64,000 bases of DNA, from NCBI GenBank assembly GCA_018136815.1, contig CM030937.1, positions 3,275,820 through 3,339,819 of the forward strand, given 5' to 3'. This DNA comes from Isochrysis galbana. Its lineage: Eukaryota > Haptophyta > Isochrysidales > Isochrysidaceae. How positions within the stretch are numbered: the first letter of the stretch is position 1; each line of letters opens with the position of its first letter. Both the position numbers and the translations under genes were made by a program. Below the pieces are notes generated by a model that was not told the DNA's origin, did not search any database, and was given only the letters and a program-made list of their open reading frames with translations. This document shows positions 31,701 to 42,599 of the stretch, piece by piece.

Positions 31701-34700
31701 GCCGTCTTCGATTCCATTGCCGCCCCTCGATCCCGAGCTCGAGCCGCCCCCTCGTTTCGACTTCACTCGCAGTCCTCCTTCGTCTCCTTCTCCCTCGTTC
31801 GCCGCTGTCGATGTCGAGCCGCTTTTCGCAAAGGGATCCCCGTCGTCGGCTGCCTCGTTGAAAGAGTTTGCTCTGTACACCAGGCAGCCCATCACCATCC
31901 CCGCGCGATCGAAGGGTACGTTCTCTGTTCGCCTACCTCTAGAGGTCATCGAGAACTACCCCGACTCCGCCATCCTCGTCGACCGTCTACCGCCTCGTGA
32001 TGGCCTCGATTCTCCTCCAATGGTCGCCACTAGCGTCGAAACTCCAACTCCGGAGGGAGAGGTGTTGATCACCGTTTGGAACTTGGCGCCACGACCTGCA
32101 ACTCTTCCTGCGTACTCGCCGGTGGCGTCAGCTCACATCGAGTACAAGTTGCACGAGGCGCGGTCGACAGCCGCCGGTGATGGAGACGACCCCGAGTCCT
32201 CGCTCACCGAGGCACAGCGCGCGCTCCTCGACGCTATCACCATTGACCCCGACAAGCAATTGTCGCCGTCCCAGAAGCAGCGCGTACGCTGCCTGCTGGT
32301 ACGGCATATCGACGCGTTCGCCCTCGACCCGAAGAACCCTCGGCACACGCACGTCATGGAGGTCGAGCTGCCTCTCCTCCCCGGTGCTACAGCCCACCGA
32401 CACGCTCCGTCCAAGATGGGTGACGAGGGCCGCGCCATCGTCGACAAGCACGTCGCCGAGATGGAGGCGGCGGGCATCATCCGCAAGTCGAATTCGCCTT
32501 GGGCTTCGCGGGTCGTCCTAGTCGGCAAGAAGGACGGATCCGTTCGCTTCTGCGTCGACTATCGCGACACGAACTCGAAGCTTCGTATCTCGGACAGCCC
32601 TCTACCGCTCACCGTCGAAGCTATCGATCGTCTATCCCGAGGCCAAGGTTCTCGAGATTCTCTCTTTCTCTGCTTGCTCGATCTCGCCTCCGGCTTCTGG
32701 TGTCTGCCCATCAAGGAGGAGGACAAACCCATCACGGCGTTCTGCACCCACCGCCAGAAGTACGAGTTCAATTACCTCCCGTTCGGCGTCCAATCCGGCC
32801 CTTCCCACATGTGTCGTCTCATGGACGCGGTGCTCCAAGGCCTCGCATGGGAAATTTGCATGCCGTACCTGGACGACATCGGGATTTGGTCGACAGGTAC
32901 AGGCAGCACGCTCGAAGAACGCATCGACGCCTCATTCGAGCAAATGCTTCACCGTCTCGATCTCGTCCTCGAGCGCCTCCGGTGGGCCGGTCTCTCGTGT
33001 AAGGCCTCCAAGTGCATCTTGTTCGCTATCAAGGGCGAGTACCTTGGGCACGTCGTTTCTCGTCGTGGTCTCGAGATGGACCCCAAGAAAGTCGAGGCGG
33101 TACGCTCGATTGATCCACGTCACATCAATTCGCTCGAAAAGGTCCGCTCGTTTCTCGGTCTTTGCTCGTACTACCGTCGGTTCATCAAGGGTTTCGCGCA
33201 CGTCGCGGCACCTCTCACCGACCTTACTCGTACGGGCGTCGATGTGGCTACCGTCTCTCAGTCACCTGAGTGTCAGACAGCGATCCGTCGCCTCATCGAG
33301 CTCATCACGTCTGCTCCAGTGTTGGCGGCGCCTCGTCACGACAAAGAGTTCATCGTCAAAACGGACGCGGCCAGTACCCTGGGTATTGGTGGTATTCTGT
33401 CGCAAATTGACGACCACGGGCACGAGCATGTCGTCGCGTATTACGGTCGCCGCCTCACCGCCGCGGAGCGTCATTGGACCACCACCGAGGTGGAGCTTCT
33501 CGCCGCCCTGGAAAGCATTCGCACTTGGCGACCGTACCTTTGGGGCCGGCACTTTCGCCTCGTCATCGATCACCAAGCGCTCCGTTGGTTGCACACCATG
33601 AAGGACACCGTCCAGGGTGGGCCGGCGTCGCGCTTGATGCGATGGGCGCTCAAGTTGTCCGAGTACCGCTTTACCGTCGAGCACAAACCTGGCGCGAACC
33701 ACAAAGACGCTGATGGAGTGTCGCGCTTGGTGGCGGCAGACGACGAGACGTCGGAGACGTCCGCTCCTAAGCAGGGGGGTGGGCAGCTACTAGCCGCCGT
33801 CGTCCCTAACTCTCGCTCCACCACGGCATCGGATGGTCAGCCACCAGCCGTCGCCGCCTCTCGTTCTCGTACCACCACGGCCTCCAGTCTGCAAGCCGAC
33901 GAACGATCGTCCAGGTTGTCCTCTACGACCAGGGATTCCATCAACCTCTCCTACCTCGACGTCGGTACACCCAACGCCGAGGCGCTCAAGGAGGCACAGG
34001 CCGAGGACCCTGACTGCCACGACCTCATTCGCTTCCTCTCCTCGTCTCCTCACAACCCCGATCTCGATCACCGTCGCTTGCGCTGGCTCAGTCGTGAATC
34101 TTCTCGATGCCTGTTGCGATCTGGACTACTCTACCGACGAGTGCCAACGAGGGATGGCGAGAAGCTTTGCCTCTACGTGCCGAAGACGATGCGCCGCGCC
34201 TACCTCGAAGCCTTTCACGACCACCTGTGCCACCTCGGCGACAACCGGATGGCGCGCCTTCTACGCGACCGATATTTTTGGCCTGGCATGAACGCAGACG
34301 TCTGTGAGCACGTTCGCCAATGCCACGAGTGCACCTTAGCTAAGCCTCCCTTCCGTCACCTCGCAGATCCAAAGGGACCGCAGGTCGGCGCCTATCCGTT
34401 CGACATCGTCTTCTGCGACGTCGTGTCGATGGCTCCCACGCACGACTTCATCAAGGGCTCTCGAGGCTTCGACAAGCTCCTCGTTTTCGTGGACTCGCTC
34501 ACTCGTTGGATCGAGGCGGCCCCTCACAACGGCGACCCCTCGAGTGCCGACGCACTTCACGCCTTCATGTCGTACGTCGTCTCTCGGCACGGAGTACCAA
34601 GGCAACTTCGCTCGGACTCCGGCAGCAATCTCGCTAGTCAACTCACCTCGATCATCCTCGAGCGCACCGGCACCGACTTGCGGCCGAGCACACCTCATCA

Positions 34701-35910
34701 TCACGAGAGCGTGGGCCTGGTCGAACGAGCTCAGCAAACATTGATCAACATGGCTCGCGCTACCGATGAAGGCGGCGGTCATTGGGTCGATCATCTCCCG
34801 TTCTTTCTAATGAGCATGCGCGCTTCAGCTAATCGCATTACCCGCATGTCGCCTGCTGCCTTGCTCTATGGCCGTGAGCTTCGCCTGCCTGCACAGCTTT
34901 CTGATCCACCTGACACTGGCCCACCTCCCGAGTTACCTCAGGAAATTCGCTCGTACGCTTGGAAAGTGCATTGTCGTTTAAAGGCGGCGTGGGCCGCGGC
35001 TTATGATGCAACTTTAGAATCTCAAGCCGACGCACTCGCCGACACGCTACGCACTCACTCTCCCCCCATCCAATTTGCCCCAGGTGATAGGGTGGTTCGC
35101 AAGATTCCAGGACACCGCAACAAGCTCCTCTACCACTACAGCGGACCATACCGCATTGCTGAGGCGCTTGGCGCTGGCCGCTACCGACTACGCGACCAAG
35201 AAAATCGCCTCCTCTCCGGGGAAGTGCATGTGACTAACCTCCGTCCCTACTATACCCTCACAGATGAAGACCCCGTCCAAAGAGATGAGTATCTGGTTGA
35301 TTCCCTCCTTGACCGCAAGGGTCGAGGCGATTCAAGGCAGTATCTCGTCAAATGGCGTGGCTACGCGAAAGCTGCGGCCACATGGGAGCCGCTAGCCGAA
35401 CTGCTTCGCCGCTGCGAGTCGCTCGTCACCGCCTATGATGATGCTCACCCCTTCCCGCCTCTTCGTAAGCCTCAGATGAGAAAGCGGGCTGCAGAATCAC
35501 AATCTCAGACCGTCTCAACTCCGCCGACGTCGCACGTGATCGAAGCTCCCGTGGGATCCGAGACCACCGGCTCGGATCATCAGGCCCCGCGCCGCTCGCC
35601 TCGTCTCGCACCGTCCTCGCACAGTGGCCCCGTTGCTCATGTCTCCCATTTGCCCGTCTCAGCCCGCCCGTCTGTTGCCAACCTTGCAGGTCCAATGATG
35701 CGGCCGCAGCACGCGGTCTTCGTCCTCGGGCAGTGGTGGTACTCGTCGGGATCGTCGCGCGGTTCCCCGTGGTTTGGCTCCCACGCATTTGCGCACGATG
35801 CCCTTGCCTCGCCTACCTTCGTTCGCTGTCGCTCCGAGGCTCTCGCACGCCTGTCGCCATCGGATCGCACCCTCGTCTCTTTCCTCGATACACCCTCTGC
35901 GTTCTTCTGA
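28768..35910 (+). CDS. Chromovirus polyprotein: methyltransferase-like, protease, RT, RNase H, integrase, chromodomain
   Basis: No in-frame ATG opens the frame, which extends upstream of 28768, so the start is unknown; residues count from 28768. Residues 1-330: gag-like or unknown, no zinc knuckle. About 330-525: methyltransferase-like domain, with VLIIGETSGVVSSMFLLAGA near 332, IIAHPPCTYLSNAG (HPPC near 390), FLAVENPK (about 432-439) and LPPLVPT. Protease DTGAG at 821 and LLLGNDF. Reverse transcriptase with FCVDYRDTN and YLDD at 1367. RNase H with VKTDAAS (Asp 1533). Integrase with an HHCC finger from about 1815 and catalytic D1884, D1950, E1986 (35 residues between the last two). GPY-like module GDRVVRKIPG to VTNLRPYY. 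Chromodomain about 2173-2228 (YLVKWRGYAKAAATWEP). The frame is uninterrupted, which suggests a young element. The added domain is discussed as a finding. Confidence 0.9.
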   Translation: MLSFQPGDATLGCDAVVPEVRVFVSVVQSIRSHPHLLICGGDDSTPGVPFSLAVRSLPPSSLSSSSNHSFNALDYERSTLVLALSPVAADPSAVASQILDGLADLFPRNSPLSCLGRASEVSPSGWTVAYTLAVRRWLAPPTMVAPTRLGWQPIPTSSFEESFVDGGVFANMPSVVQRAFRRLFRSQPALFSSESLPAQTARTLAAASPSIPVTRNPVYVSAVVPLCQFSVCLTLVPAAEDLLIHLARTRPSLKEGETLSYVIDLAFQRAAAHGAAHVMPKDIAEAAQLVLRPSRSPESPAQVLPIHFDEICVTLRDVRRDVEAVQTDGISPPRVLIIGETSGVVSSMFLLAGADVATCDLFPSEVDYVPHFDGDADLVQDLGWDLIIAHPPCTYLSNAGLRWIHSNPQRMSDTISAVAQFRRRLNARAPFLAVENPKMHHYAKSLLGGLEATQYVHAWQHGTGHTKATGLYLSPSLPPLVPTCIVPGRQHAMANLPMSPHRGSMRSRTYVGIAGAMAMQWMPVVLDYCRRTPTRPAASAASLLSQARDLQSSRLAAEAGSNSEPSNVSSVAAIDREWRPWLGSPRSSLLPVRPARMIRKVRNRWRVWTAVRGAHGSISYAWLPLSPSLASALDAEVRLHSPAVEEEPLPILTPSPSPSSSSPFVPMPPLLETCASVSFPDTLTPEGWHAALRLTWSGQERLALLPTPPSRLGLGALPDLHPPLPPLDRPARRSVAEVIADHKQRHAAFVPSGFTPALSLPAVVASVTREVPARLVSDTPPSLYPRHCLYVRDLIVCRQSATGPTRYIVDSALAVNKTLADTGAGPSVVTTELLAALPRDACVLIEHASDRPAVVGPDGNPLRTRGYATLVFSLSGVEFRHRFLVVEGAPMLLLGNDFLEAYAACIELSPDAKRDGRLTLVVNDRRVPSLVSTRPRISSAPLVAMISADSPQADDSPLVPIADDLSSCQAHGESPPAMPSSIPLPPLDPELEPPPRFDFTRSPPSSPSPSFAAVDVEPLFAKGSPSSAASLKEFALYTRQPITIPARSKGTFSVRLPLEVIENYPDSAILVDRLPPRDGLDSPPMVATSVETPTPEGEVLITVWNLAPRPATLPAYSPVASAHIEYKLHEARSTAAGDGDDPESSLTEAQRALLDAITIDPDKQLSPSQKQRVRCLLVRHIDAFALDPKNPRHTHVMEVELPLLPGATAHRHAPSKMGDEGRAIVDKHVAEMEAAGIIRKSNSPWASRVVLVGKKDGSVRFCVDYRDTNSKLRISDSPLPLTVEAIDRLSRGQGSRDSLFLCLLDLASGFWCLPIKEEDKPITAFCTHRQKYEFNYLPFGVQSGPSHMCRLMDAVLQGLAWEICMPYLDDIGIWSTGTGSTLEERIDASFEQMLHRLDLVLERLRWAGLSCKASKCILFAIKGEYLGHVVSRRGLEMDPKKVEAVRSIDPRHINSLEKVRSFLGLCSYYRRFIKGFAHVAAPLTDLTRTGVDVATVSQSPECQTAIRRLIELITSAPVLAAPRHDKEFIVKTDAASTLGIGGILSQIDDHGHEHVVAYYGRRLTAAERHWTTTEVELLAALESIRTWRPYLWGRHFRLVIDHQALRWLHTMKDTVQGGPASRLMRWALKLSEYRFTVEHKPGANHKDADGVSRLVAADDETSETSAPKQGGGQLLAAVVPNSRSTTASDGQPPAVAASRSRTTTASSLQADERSSRLSSTTRDSINLSYLDVGTPNAEALKEAQAEDPDCHDLIRFLSSSPHNPDLDHRRLRWLSRESSRCLLRSGLLYRRVPTRDGEKLCLYVPKTMRRAYLEAFHDHLCHLGDNRMARLLRDRYFWPGMNADVCEHVRQCHECTLAKPPFRHLADPKGPQVGAYPFDIVFCDVVSMAPTHDFIKGSRGFDKLLVFVDSLTRWIEAAPHNGDPSSADALHAFMSYVVSRHGVPRQLRSDSGSNLASQLTSIILERTGTDLRPSTPHHHESVGLVERAQQTLINMARATDEGGGHWVDHLPFFLMSMRASANRITRMSPAALLYGRELRLPAQLSDPPDTGPPPELPQEIRSYAWKVHCRLKAAWAAAYDATLESQADALADTLRTHSPPIQFAPGDRVVRKIPGHRNKLLYHYSGPYRIAEALGAGRYRLRDQENRLLSGEVHVTNLRPYYTLTDEDPVQRDEYLVDSLLDRKGRGDSRQYLVKWRGYAKAAATWEPLAELLRRCESLVTAYDDAHPFPPLRKPQMRKRAAESQSQTVSTPPTSHVIEAPVGSETTGSDHQAPRRSPRLAPSSHSGPVAHVSHLPVSARPSVANLAGPMMRPQHAVFVLGQWWYSSGSSRGSPWFGSHAFAHDALASPTFVRCRSEALARLSPSDRTLVSFLDTPSAFF

Positions 35911-36449
35911 CAGTCGCGACTGTCACGCCCCTTCAGATATCTCTCAACGCCGTCGTTTACGTTTGATCGCGGTACGGGAACGTACGGGAATTCTTTTCCA
36001 GTTCCCCCCGCGGTCGCCGAATTTTCCCCCCGCGGTCGCCGAATAGTTCCCCCCGCGGGAAGAGAGGTATGGCTCGCCCCCCCTTTCGACCACGGAGGAT
36101 GGATCTCCCTCCCCTTTCGCTGCGCTCTGTCAGGAGACCCCCGTACCTCGTCGTTTAGCTCGCGCGTGACGTGCCGAGCCCGTCGTACTATCTCGCCGTC
36201 TTTCGCCGTTGGCTGTTCGACTACTCATATATCGAAGAACAGGAGACGCCGCGTTGTAACTTGGGTGCCGCCACACCGCCCAAACATCCAGGTAAAACTC
36301 TCGTAAAAGAGAGAAGGGGATGGGTTGCAGCGTTGAGTCCTGCGGTCTGCAGCGCCGGCCGCCGATTCTACACTTTATCGTCCGGACGGGTGTGGTACTT
36401 CCTGTCTCTTCGATCGTCGCGCACTATTCTTATAGTTCGTCGTTCGTCG

Positions 36450-36660
36450 TTCGTCGTTCGTTCTTCGATTCTCGATTCTCGATTCTCGTCGTTCCGCGTT
36501 CTTCGTTTCTCGTTCTTCGATTCATCGTCGATTCTCGATTCTCGTCGTTCCGCGTTCTTCGTTTCTCGTTCTTCGATTCTCGATTCTCGTCGTTCCGCGT
36601 TCTTCGTTTCTCGCTCTCGATTCTCGATTCTTGTCGTTCCGCGTTCTCCTCGGTCCTCGA
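36450..36660 (+). repeat. TTCTCGATTCTCGTCGTTCC-type tandem repeat
   Basis: Between the polyprotein stop and the candidate LTR, units of about 45-60 bases with TCTCGTCGTTCCGCGTTCTT and TCGTTTCTCG recur about three times. The stretch is pyrimidine-rich and carries no independent gene. Confidence 0.6.
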
Positions 36661-37830
36661 TTGTTCGTTGTTCGTAATTCGTAACTTCTCGGTGCGTCGC
36701 TCATCACGTCTTCCGTCTTGGTTCGGCGTTGGGCGCGCGGCTCTCCATCCATTCGGATTTATTGTTTCATTCGCTCTTCAGATTTATTGTTTCATTCGCT
36801 CTTCGGATTTATTCGCTCTTCGCTCTTGGCTCATTCGGTCTCGTTCAGGATTGCTCTTCTGCCTTTCTCGTGGCTTGCTTGGAGCTCTCCGATGTCCGTT
36901 AGGTTCTCTTCCTTCCTCGCGGGACGCTCGATCCTAGCAGGGGGGTGTCGCATTCGCGAATCGACACTCGTTAGGCTTCTCTTCGTCATTCGGTATTTAT
37001 CGTTATAATTCTCTGCTTTCTCTCGTTCTCGGTCAAAAGCTTCGCTTGGATGCATGGGATCGTGGGTTGTGGATGGAGCGCCCTCTCTCTTTCTCTCGAA
37101 GGAGAAGGGAAGTTTCCCCACCTTTCTTCCTCCCAGGCGCCTCGCAAATAGGTTTAATTTGCTATCTCTACAGCGGTTCTTTATCTGCTTCTGGGGGCAA
37201 TCAGGTTTAATTTACGACCTCTTCGTATCTCCCCCTTAGGCACATCGCACTCCTTTCGTCTTATTTGGTAGGTCTCTTGGAATCCTGTGCGGCAGGATTG
37301 CCCCTCGTTTCCGTTATGGTGCGATTCCCCTTCCAGACGGGATCGCCGACAGATCGCCTTCTGATCGTCGTCCGTCGTCGTCTGGCCGGAGTGTTTGGGT
37401 TTGATTTTAGTCGAGTTATGTGAGAAAGTCGTGGGGCGAGAGTCGGGGTGTTTTCCTGGGTGTCTCTGTCCGTCGTCCTGTCGCCAGTCGTCATCCGTCG
37501 TCGCTCTCGCTCTCGTCGCTCTCGCTCTCGTAACACTCAGACCCTACAGCCTCGCCTCTCCTCACCAGCCCCTGCCATCACAGCCCTCCTCTCACTCGCC
37601 CTCGCCTCTCGCCGCTCGTTCGATGTCGCTTTCGCCGCCGTCCTCGCCCTCGCTCAAGCCCGCCTGCCCGCCTTCCTCTGCTGACGGGCTTCAGCCCGTC
37701 AGCACCTCCGAAGTCGTCTCCCTCGCCGCGCCTGCCGCCGGCTTTGCCCCTTCCTCATTGCCCTCAGGCCCTATGGGCCATCACAATTCGTCACAGTGGC
37801 ATAAATGGAGGGCGTTTGAAAAACAGTGAA

Positions 37831-38680
37831 AAACACTGTTTTTGGCCTCCGAAAAAAAACACTGTTTCTGTCTTTCACAGCTAGGCTTCAACGCGCGCTC
37901 AGGAATTGGCTGGGCACCGAGTACAACTACATTCTCACCCCCGCAAGAAAGTGAACGCGCATATTTTTACCCTTTACTTGTATTGAGATCGCGGTTGAGA
38001 CGATCTACGATGCGAAACCCTATGCTGTCTCGAGAAGTGACGGCGCCTCGACCGCGGTCGTGATTAGCGGTCAGCGGAGCCCCAAGTTGTTATTGCACCG
38101 GATTGTGTGCCAGCTGTGCGGTGTCGGTGCGTCAGAAGAGTCGAGATTCGAGATTTCTCGAGATGCCGCGGAACGGACAGTCGAATCGGGGCGTCCAAGC
38201 GCCTCTGCTTTGATGGATGAGGAGATCAGGCGTGGATGTGTCGCACGCGCCACGCGAGCGGCAGCTCGGCACAGCTCGGGGGATCTCAGCGCAGCTCGAG
38301 GGAGCTCTGGGCAGCGAGCTCGGCTGCGTTGCTTCCATCTGCCGCTCCCTCGGGGAGGGGGGCGGGCGGGGGGGGGGGGGGGGGGGGGGCGCGCGGAAAG
38401 GGGGCGGCGGCGGTGAGTGGGGGGGGGGGGGGGCGGAGCGAGGCGACGAGCCGCCGCCGTCCAGCTCCCCCGCCCCCCCCCCGCCCTCCCCCCGCCGCCG
38501 CCGCCCCCCGCCTCCCGCCACTGGGGGCCCACCCCTCGACATCTAACTAAACTGGGGCTACTCCGCTGAAATGAGCGCCCGATTAGGTGAGGAAACGGTG
38601 GGGGGGTGGAGGGGGAGAGGCGGAGTGAGAGGGGCTGTCTATATTGTGCACAAAGACTCTTTCTTTCTCATGGGCTGCTC
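37831..38680. other. Intergenic, GC-rich with G- and C-runs
   Basis: No gene supported. Around 37827-37880 AAAAACACTG and its near complement recur, forming a short foldback. Runs of 10-20 Gs lie at about 38370-38388 and 38418-38432. Long frames here on both strands are products of low complexity. Confidence 0.4.
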
Positions 38681-38694
38681 TGCCGATCAGTGAG

Positions 38695-38946
38695 GAAGAG
38701 GGAGAGAGGGAGCGAGGGAAAAGAAGGGAAGAAGAGAGGGAGCAGCAGCGCGGAAGAGGGAGGGAGGGAGGGAGAGAGGAAGAGGGAGAGAGGGAGCGAG
38801 GGAAAAGAAGGGAAGAAGAGAGGGAGCAGCAGCGCGGAAGAGGGAGGGAGGGAGGGAGAGAGGAAGAGGGAGAGAGGGAGCGAGGGAAAAGAAGGGAAGA
38901 AGAGAGGGAGCAGCAGCGCGGAAGAGGGAGGGAGGGAGGGAGAGAG
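38695..38946. repeat. 84-bp purine-rich minisatellite, three copies
   Basis: Units begin at 38695, 38779 and 38863 (each GAAGAGGGAGAGAGGGAGCG onward), 84 bases apart, almost identical, followed by a partial fourth. The strand is nearly pure purine. Because 84 is a multiple of three, the repeat stays open in several frames, which explains the long reading frames on both strands. Confidence 0.85.
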
Positions 38947-39121
38947 GAGAGGGAGAGGGGGAGAGAAGATGTAAGAAAGGGAGGCTGGGGAGCCTTGGGA
39001 GCGGGAAGGACGCGAACGAGGGGAGGGGCCAGGAGTCTGGAGGACGGGGAAGGGGGGGGCTTCTTTGGCCAAGAGAGCGGACCCGCGAAGGCGAGGTGAG
39101 TTTTGGGGGGTTCCATCCGGC

Positions 39122-41484
39122 ATGGACGAAGATGAGTCCGTCGAGAACCTCGCCGAGCTGCTCCGCCAGATGCAGATGAACCGGATGAGGCTCGAGGCAA
39201 TGCAGACGACCCACGCCGTGCTGGTCGAGACGAGGGACGGGCTAGTACGGGTGGGCCCACCGCCGCACCGCGTCTCCAACCGCCCCCCTCCTCTCTCTCT
39301 CTCCCTCTTTCTCCCTCCCCCCCCCCCCCCTCCCCTTCTCCCCATTCTCCCACGTACCCCGTCTCACTCCCTCTTCTTCCGTTTCCCCACTTTGCCCCTC
39401 GGCCGCCGCTCGCACACACACCCTCCCACGTACTGCGGGGCGGGATGGCCATGCATTGATCGCACGCCCCCCCCCTTCCCTTCCCCTCTTCTCATGCACG
39501 CAGAGCATGGGCGAACGTGAGGCGCAGATCTCGGCATACTGCACGTCCGAAGCGACGGGCCCACAGCCTTTGCGTAAATCCGGGAAACGTCCTTCCGGAA
39601 TGGTGGGTCTCCCTGCCCCCATTGCATCCGCGCTGTGCACAGCGCACAGCAAGCTTCCAGCTGCACAAGTCCATTGATACGTCAGTGTGCCTTTTCACAC
39701 GCCGAACGTCGGCCGATGCCGTTCTGTTGGCGCCTTGAGCCTCAATCATCTCTCCTGTGCCACCCTTCTGTCTCGCTTGCAGGTCCGGCAGCGCTCCGAT
39801 GAGGATTTGAATGAAGCCCGTCGCATCTCTCGCACGAGCAGCAGCGAGGCGCAGCGCGGTTCTCGCAGCGGACAATCCATGCGACGTTCATGGGTCAACT
39901 GGGATGGCTCTGCCGTGAGCGCCTCAGGAGGATCCTCCGAGGACGGTGGCAGCCCCATGAGGGAGCCGACCAGTGGGGAGGCCATGATACGAGCACGGTT
40001 CCCGTGTGCACCACCTGTGGTCGAGGAGGACTACGATTCGGGCGCAACAAGCATGGAAGGTTCCGGCAAGAATCTGCTTTCGGAGGACAGCAGTTCGGGT
40101 GCACCGGGTAGCCGTCACTCCGGCACTGCCATGGGCCCAATATGTAGCGGCCGGATCCCGGGCGTCCATGACAGCTCCGAGACGCCGATGCACGTCGACG
40201 ATGACTTGGACCCACAGGCGGTGGTGCAAATTCAGAAGCTCATGCAGGACGTTTCCAAGGCCCTAGCCGATCACTCGGAATGGGATGCTTCGACAACAGC
40301 CGAGCGGGTGCGTAAGATCGATCGCATTTGCTCTGAGATCGTCAAGACGGAGGCGGACTCGCGCGCCAACTCAAGGGCTAATTCGAACCGTGGCTCGATG
40401 GCAGACATGAGCAACTCGCTCCGAAACTCCCTCAGCGATCCTTCTAAACCAGTGGCCGGACATGCTGCCCACCCGCAGTCACCGCTGATGAACCATCCCT
40501 CGGGAGGGCTGGCGCATCCGCCGTCGCCTCTCCTGCCCTCAGCACACATTCCTACAGCCGGCCCGCCGACGGCTCCGGGCACGCTCGTTCCCCCTCGACC
40601 CTTCCTCTCAAAGCTACGTCGAGCGAACGCGTCCGCCAAGGGTGTGCCCCCAACTTTAGTCATTCCTGCTGTGCACGCATCAGGCCGTCAATCAGCTGAG
40701 TCCATCGGCTCCCACTCCGAAGCGCTGAGTGAGAGCAGGTATGCCTCTCGCCTCGTGTGGGATTGTGCATTTGGATGTGTGAGGGGGAAGGTCTTGCATC
40801 CGGAGTGCAGGACGTGCGTGTGCAATAGCCCACCTCAATTCTCCAAGCAACCTCCTCGCACAATCATTTGCCCCCTCAGCTTGGATCTTTCGCCGGTCGA
40901 CCAACATGTCGCAAGTGAGGGTAAACGAAGCCAGCGCGGAAGCTGGACGCGTCTTCCTGCCGACGCCTTTGCAGCCGCCTCGCGCCTCTCCTTCAACAGC
41001 AAGAGCAAGGCGGGCACGCCGCGCTCTGATGGCGGTAGCGACAGAGCCTCCGAGGGGCATGGACAGCAACGCAATGGGAGCAGCCATGCTGTCCCGAGTA
41101 GAGGGGGATTGGCGGTCAAGCTGGGAATGAGCGCGCTTGTGTCCATATCGGGCTCCTTCCGCTCTAGTTCAGAGGTGAGCTGGGTATGCCTTGGTGCATC
41201 GCGCAACGCGTTGCGGTCGCGCTCGACAGCTCATAGACAAGACCCACCCACTGATTGATGCTGGAGCTGATGGCGTCCTCGCATGACCCCATCAACTCCC
41301 GGCGCGCGCGTTCCTCGCAACGCAGGCTGGTCCCATCATGCTTGACCACTCGCCTGACATCTCGCCTGGGATCGAGCCGCACCCTCACTACGATGCCTCC
41401 CCCGAGTACGCGGGCGCAGTCCATCGCCAATACCCCACCGAGACTTCTATCATCAAAAGCGTGGTCGCTGCTGCAGACTCATGA
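39122..41484 (+). CDS. Unknown Ser/Pro-rich protein, 5 exons, 545 aa
   Basis: Exons 39122-39250, 39504-39602, 39783-40738, 40880-41174 and 41326-41484; total 1,638 nt, with consistent phases and donors GTGGGC, GTGGGT, GTATGC and GTGAGC. Residues 1-45 look like a coiled coil (ENLAELLRQMQMNRMRLEAM). The rest is mostly disordered, Ser-, Gly- and Pro-rich, with a helical stretch (DPQAVVQIQKLMQDVSKALA, later AERVRKIDRICSEIVKTEAD) and a repeated RANSRANS. I recognise no family. The exon 2 boundaries are the weakest. It could be a regulatory or scaffold protein, but nothing shows this. Confidence 0.55.
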
Positions 41485-42599
41485 CAGCCCTGTCCCTGAT
41501 GCAGAAGCTTGGCTTTCCCGTGCAGCCAGATTGTAGATCAAGCATGAACTACTGGGGAGCAAGACCCTAGTCTGGCTACATACAGCTGACAGCCCGGCGC
41601 GCTCGACTCACAGAGATCGTGGTTCCATGGCTCTTGGTGTGTGATCCCAATCATCATGTGTCTGGCGCATATTGCACCAACACCCTTGGATCCATCCCGC
41701 TTCTACTGGTGGTAGCGAGGCGCTCAACGTACGAATATCTCGAAATTCCTTCTTTCTACTACTATGCATTCGCCTGCAATCGTTCGAGCGATGGGTGCGC
41801 GGTCCCCTATCCGGTGTGATGCGTTATTGGACCTCAGGCGCGCCCCATGAGAATGGCTGCTCGCCATCACATTGAGGTCTGGTTGAGCGCTGATGCCGGG
41901 ATCGACGAAGCCGCTTGACCAGCACGCACCTTGTGTTGTCCCCCAACGCCTCGTGCACACGTAACATTCCGTGCCGAGGTTCGCTTCCATAGTGTCGTCG
42001 ACAATCCCTTGCAATAATTTCCAGGATCCACTCGTTCGCATGCGTTGCGCTTTCGATGCCCTTTACAACCGCTTGGCAATCACATGCATTTGTGCAGTCC
42101 TGCGGTTGATGGCTCGGGGAGTTAATCGGCAGGTCCACTACGGCTTATGCGTCGTTGTACGAATATATGTGCCATCGGGCTGGAATCGGCATGTTCGCTC
42201 CGCCTAGCCTTGGTTGCAGCCAGTTCTTGCGTCAGAGTAGGGGCTGGGTTGACGTGCTTGCCTCCTGGTGTGTCGAGTTATAGCGCTAGGGTCGTTTGCA
42301 TGCCTGCGACGTCCCTCATCTCCAAGCTCACGTCCTCCGTATCCGCCGGGGCACTTGGGTCAAACCACACTCATCATTGCTCACTTTTTCATGCCGCGTG
42401 GTCGACTACGTACTGCCTTGCTGTAGTTCCCATCCGCCATGTCCCTCTTCCTTCCTCTCTACCACATTCAATATGATGAGGCGATTGGAACGCTCACTGT
42501 GGATATTGCCCTCATATGTTTGTGGTGTGTCAATAGATGTTCGCAGATAAAGCTGAAGTAAAGAATTGATTTTAAACTTGGCTTGTGGCATGGCTGGCT
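41485..42599. other. Intergenic, no gene seen
   Basis: Mixed composition; no supported exon, repeat or RNA gene. Short frames on both strands lack family motifs and splice support. Confidence 0.4.

Larger units (their letters stand above)
28640..37830 (+). mobile_element. Ty3/gypsy chromovirus, 5' LTR not found
   Basis: A 2,380-codon pol-type frame (28768-35910) is followed by a 3' region. No repeat of the 3' sequence was found upstream, so the element is probably 5'-truncated. A candidate 3' LTR start is TGTCGCATTCGCGAATCGAC at 36946, right after the purine run AGCAGGGGGG. A candidate end lies near GGCACA around 37233. Beyond it, 37623-37829 encodes a Ser/Pro-rich start (MSLSPPSSPS, later SSQWHKWRAFEKQ) that could be the gag start of a second, adjacent copy. 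LTR limits are inference. Confidence 0.65.

Noticed and set aside
29677-35870. Many antisense and alternate frames across the gypsy polyprotein
   Set aside because: Codon bias shadows; none has a family motif, while the main frame contains every expected pol domain.
38583-39452. Minus-strand 289-aa frame and parallel frames
   Set aside because: They are read through the 84-bp purine repeat and C-rich runs; repeats whose length is a multiple of three keep frames open on both strands.
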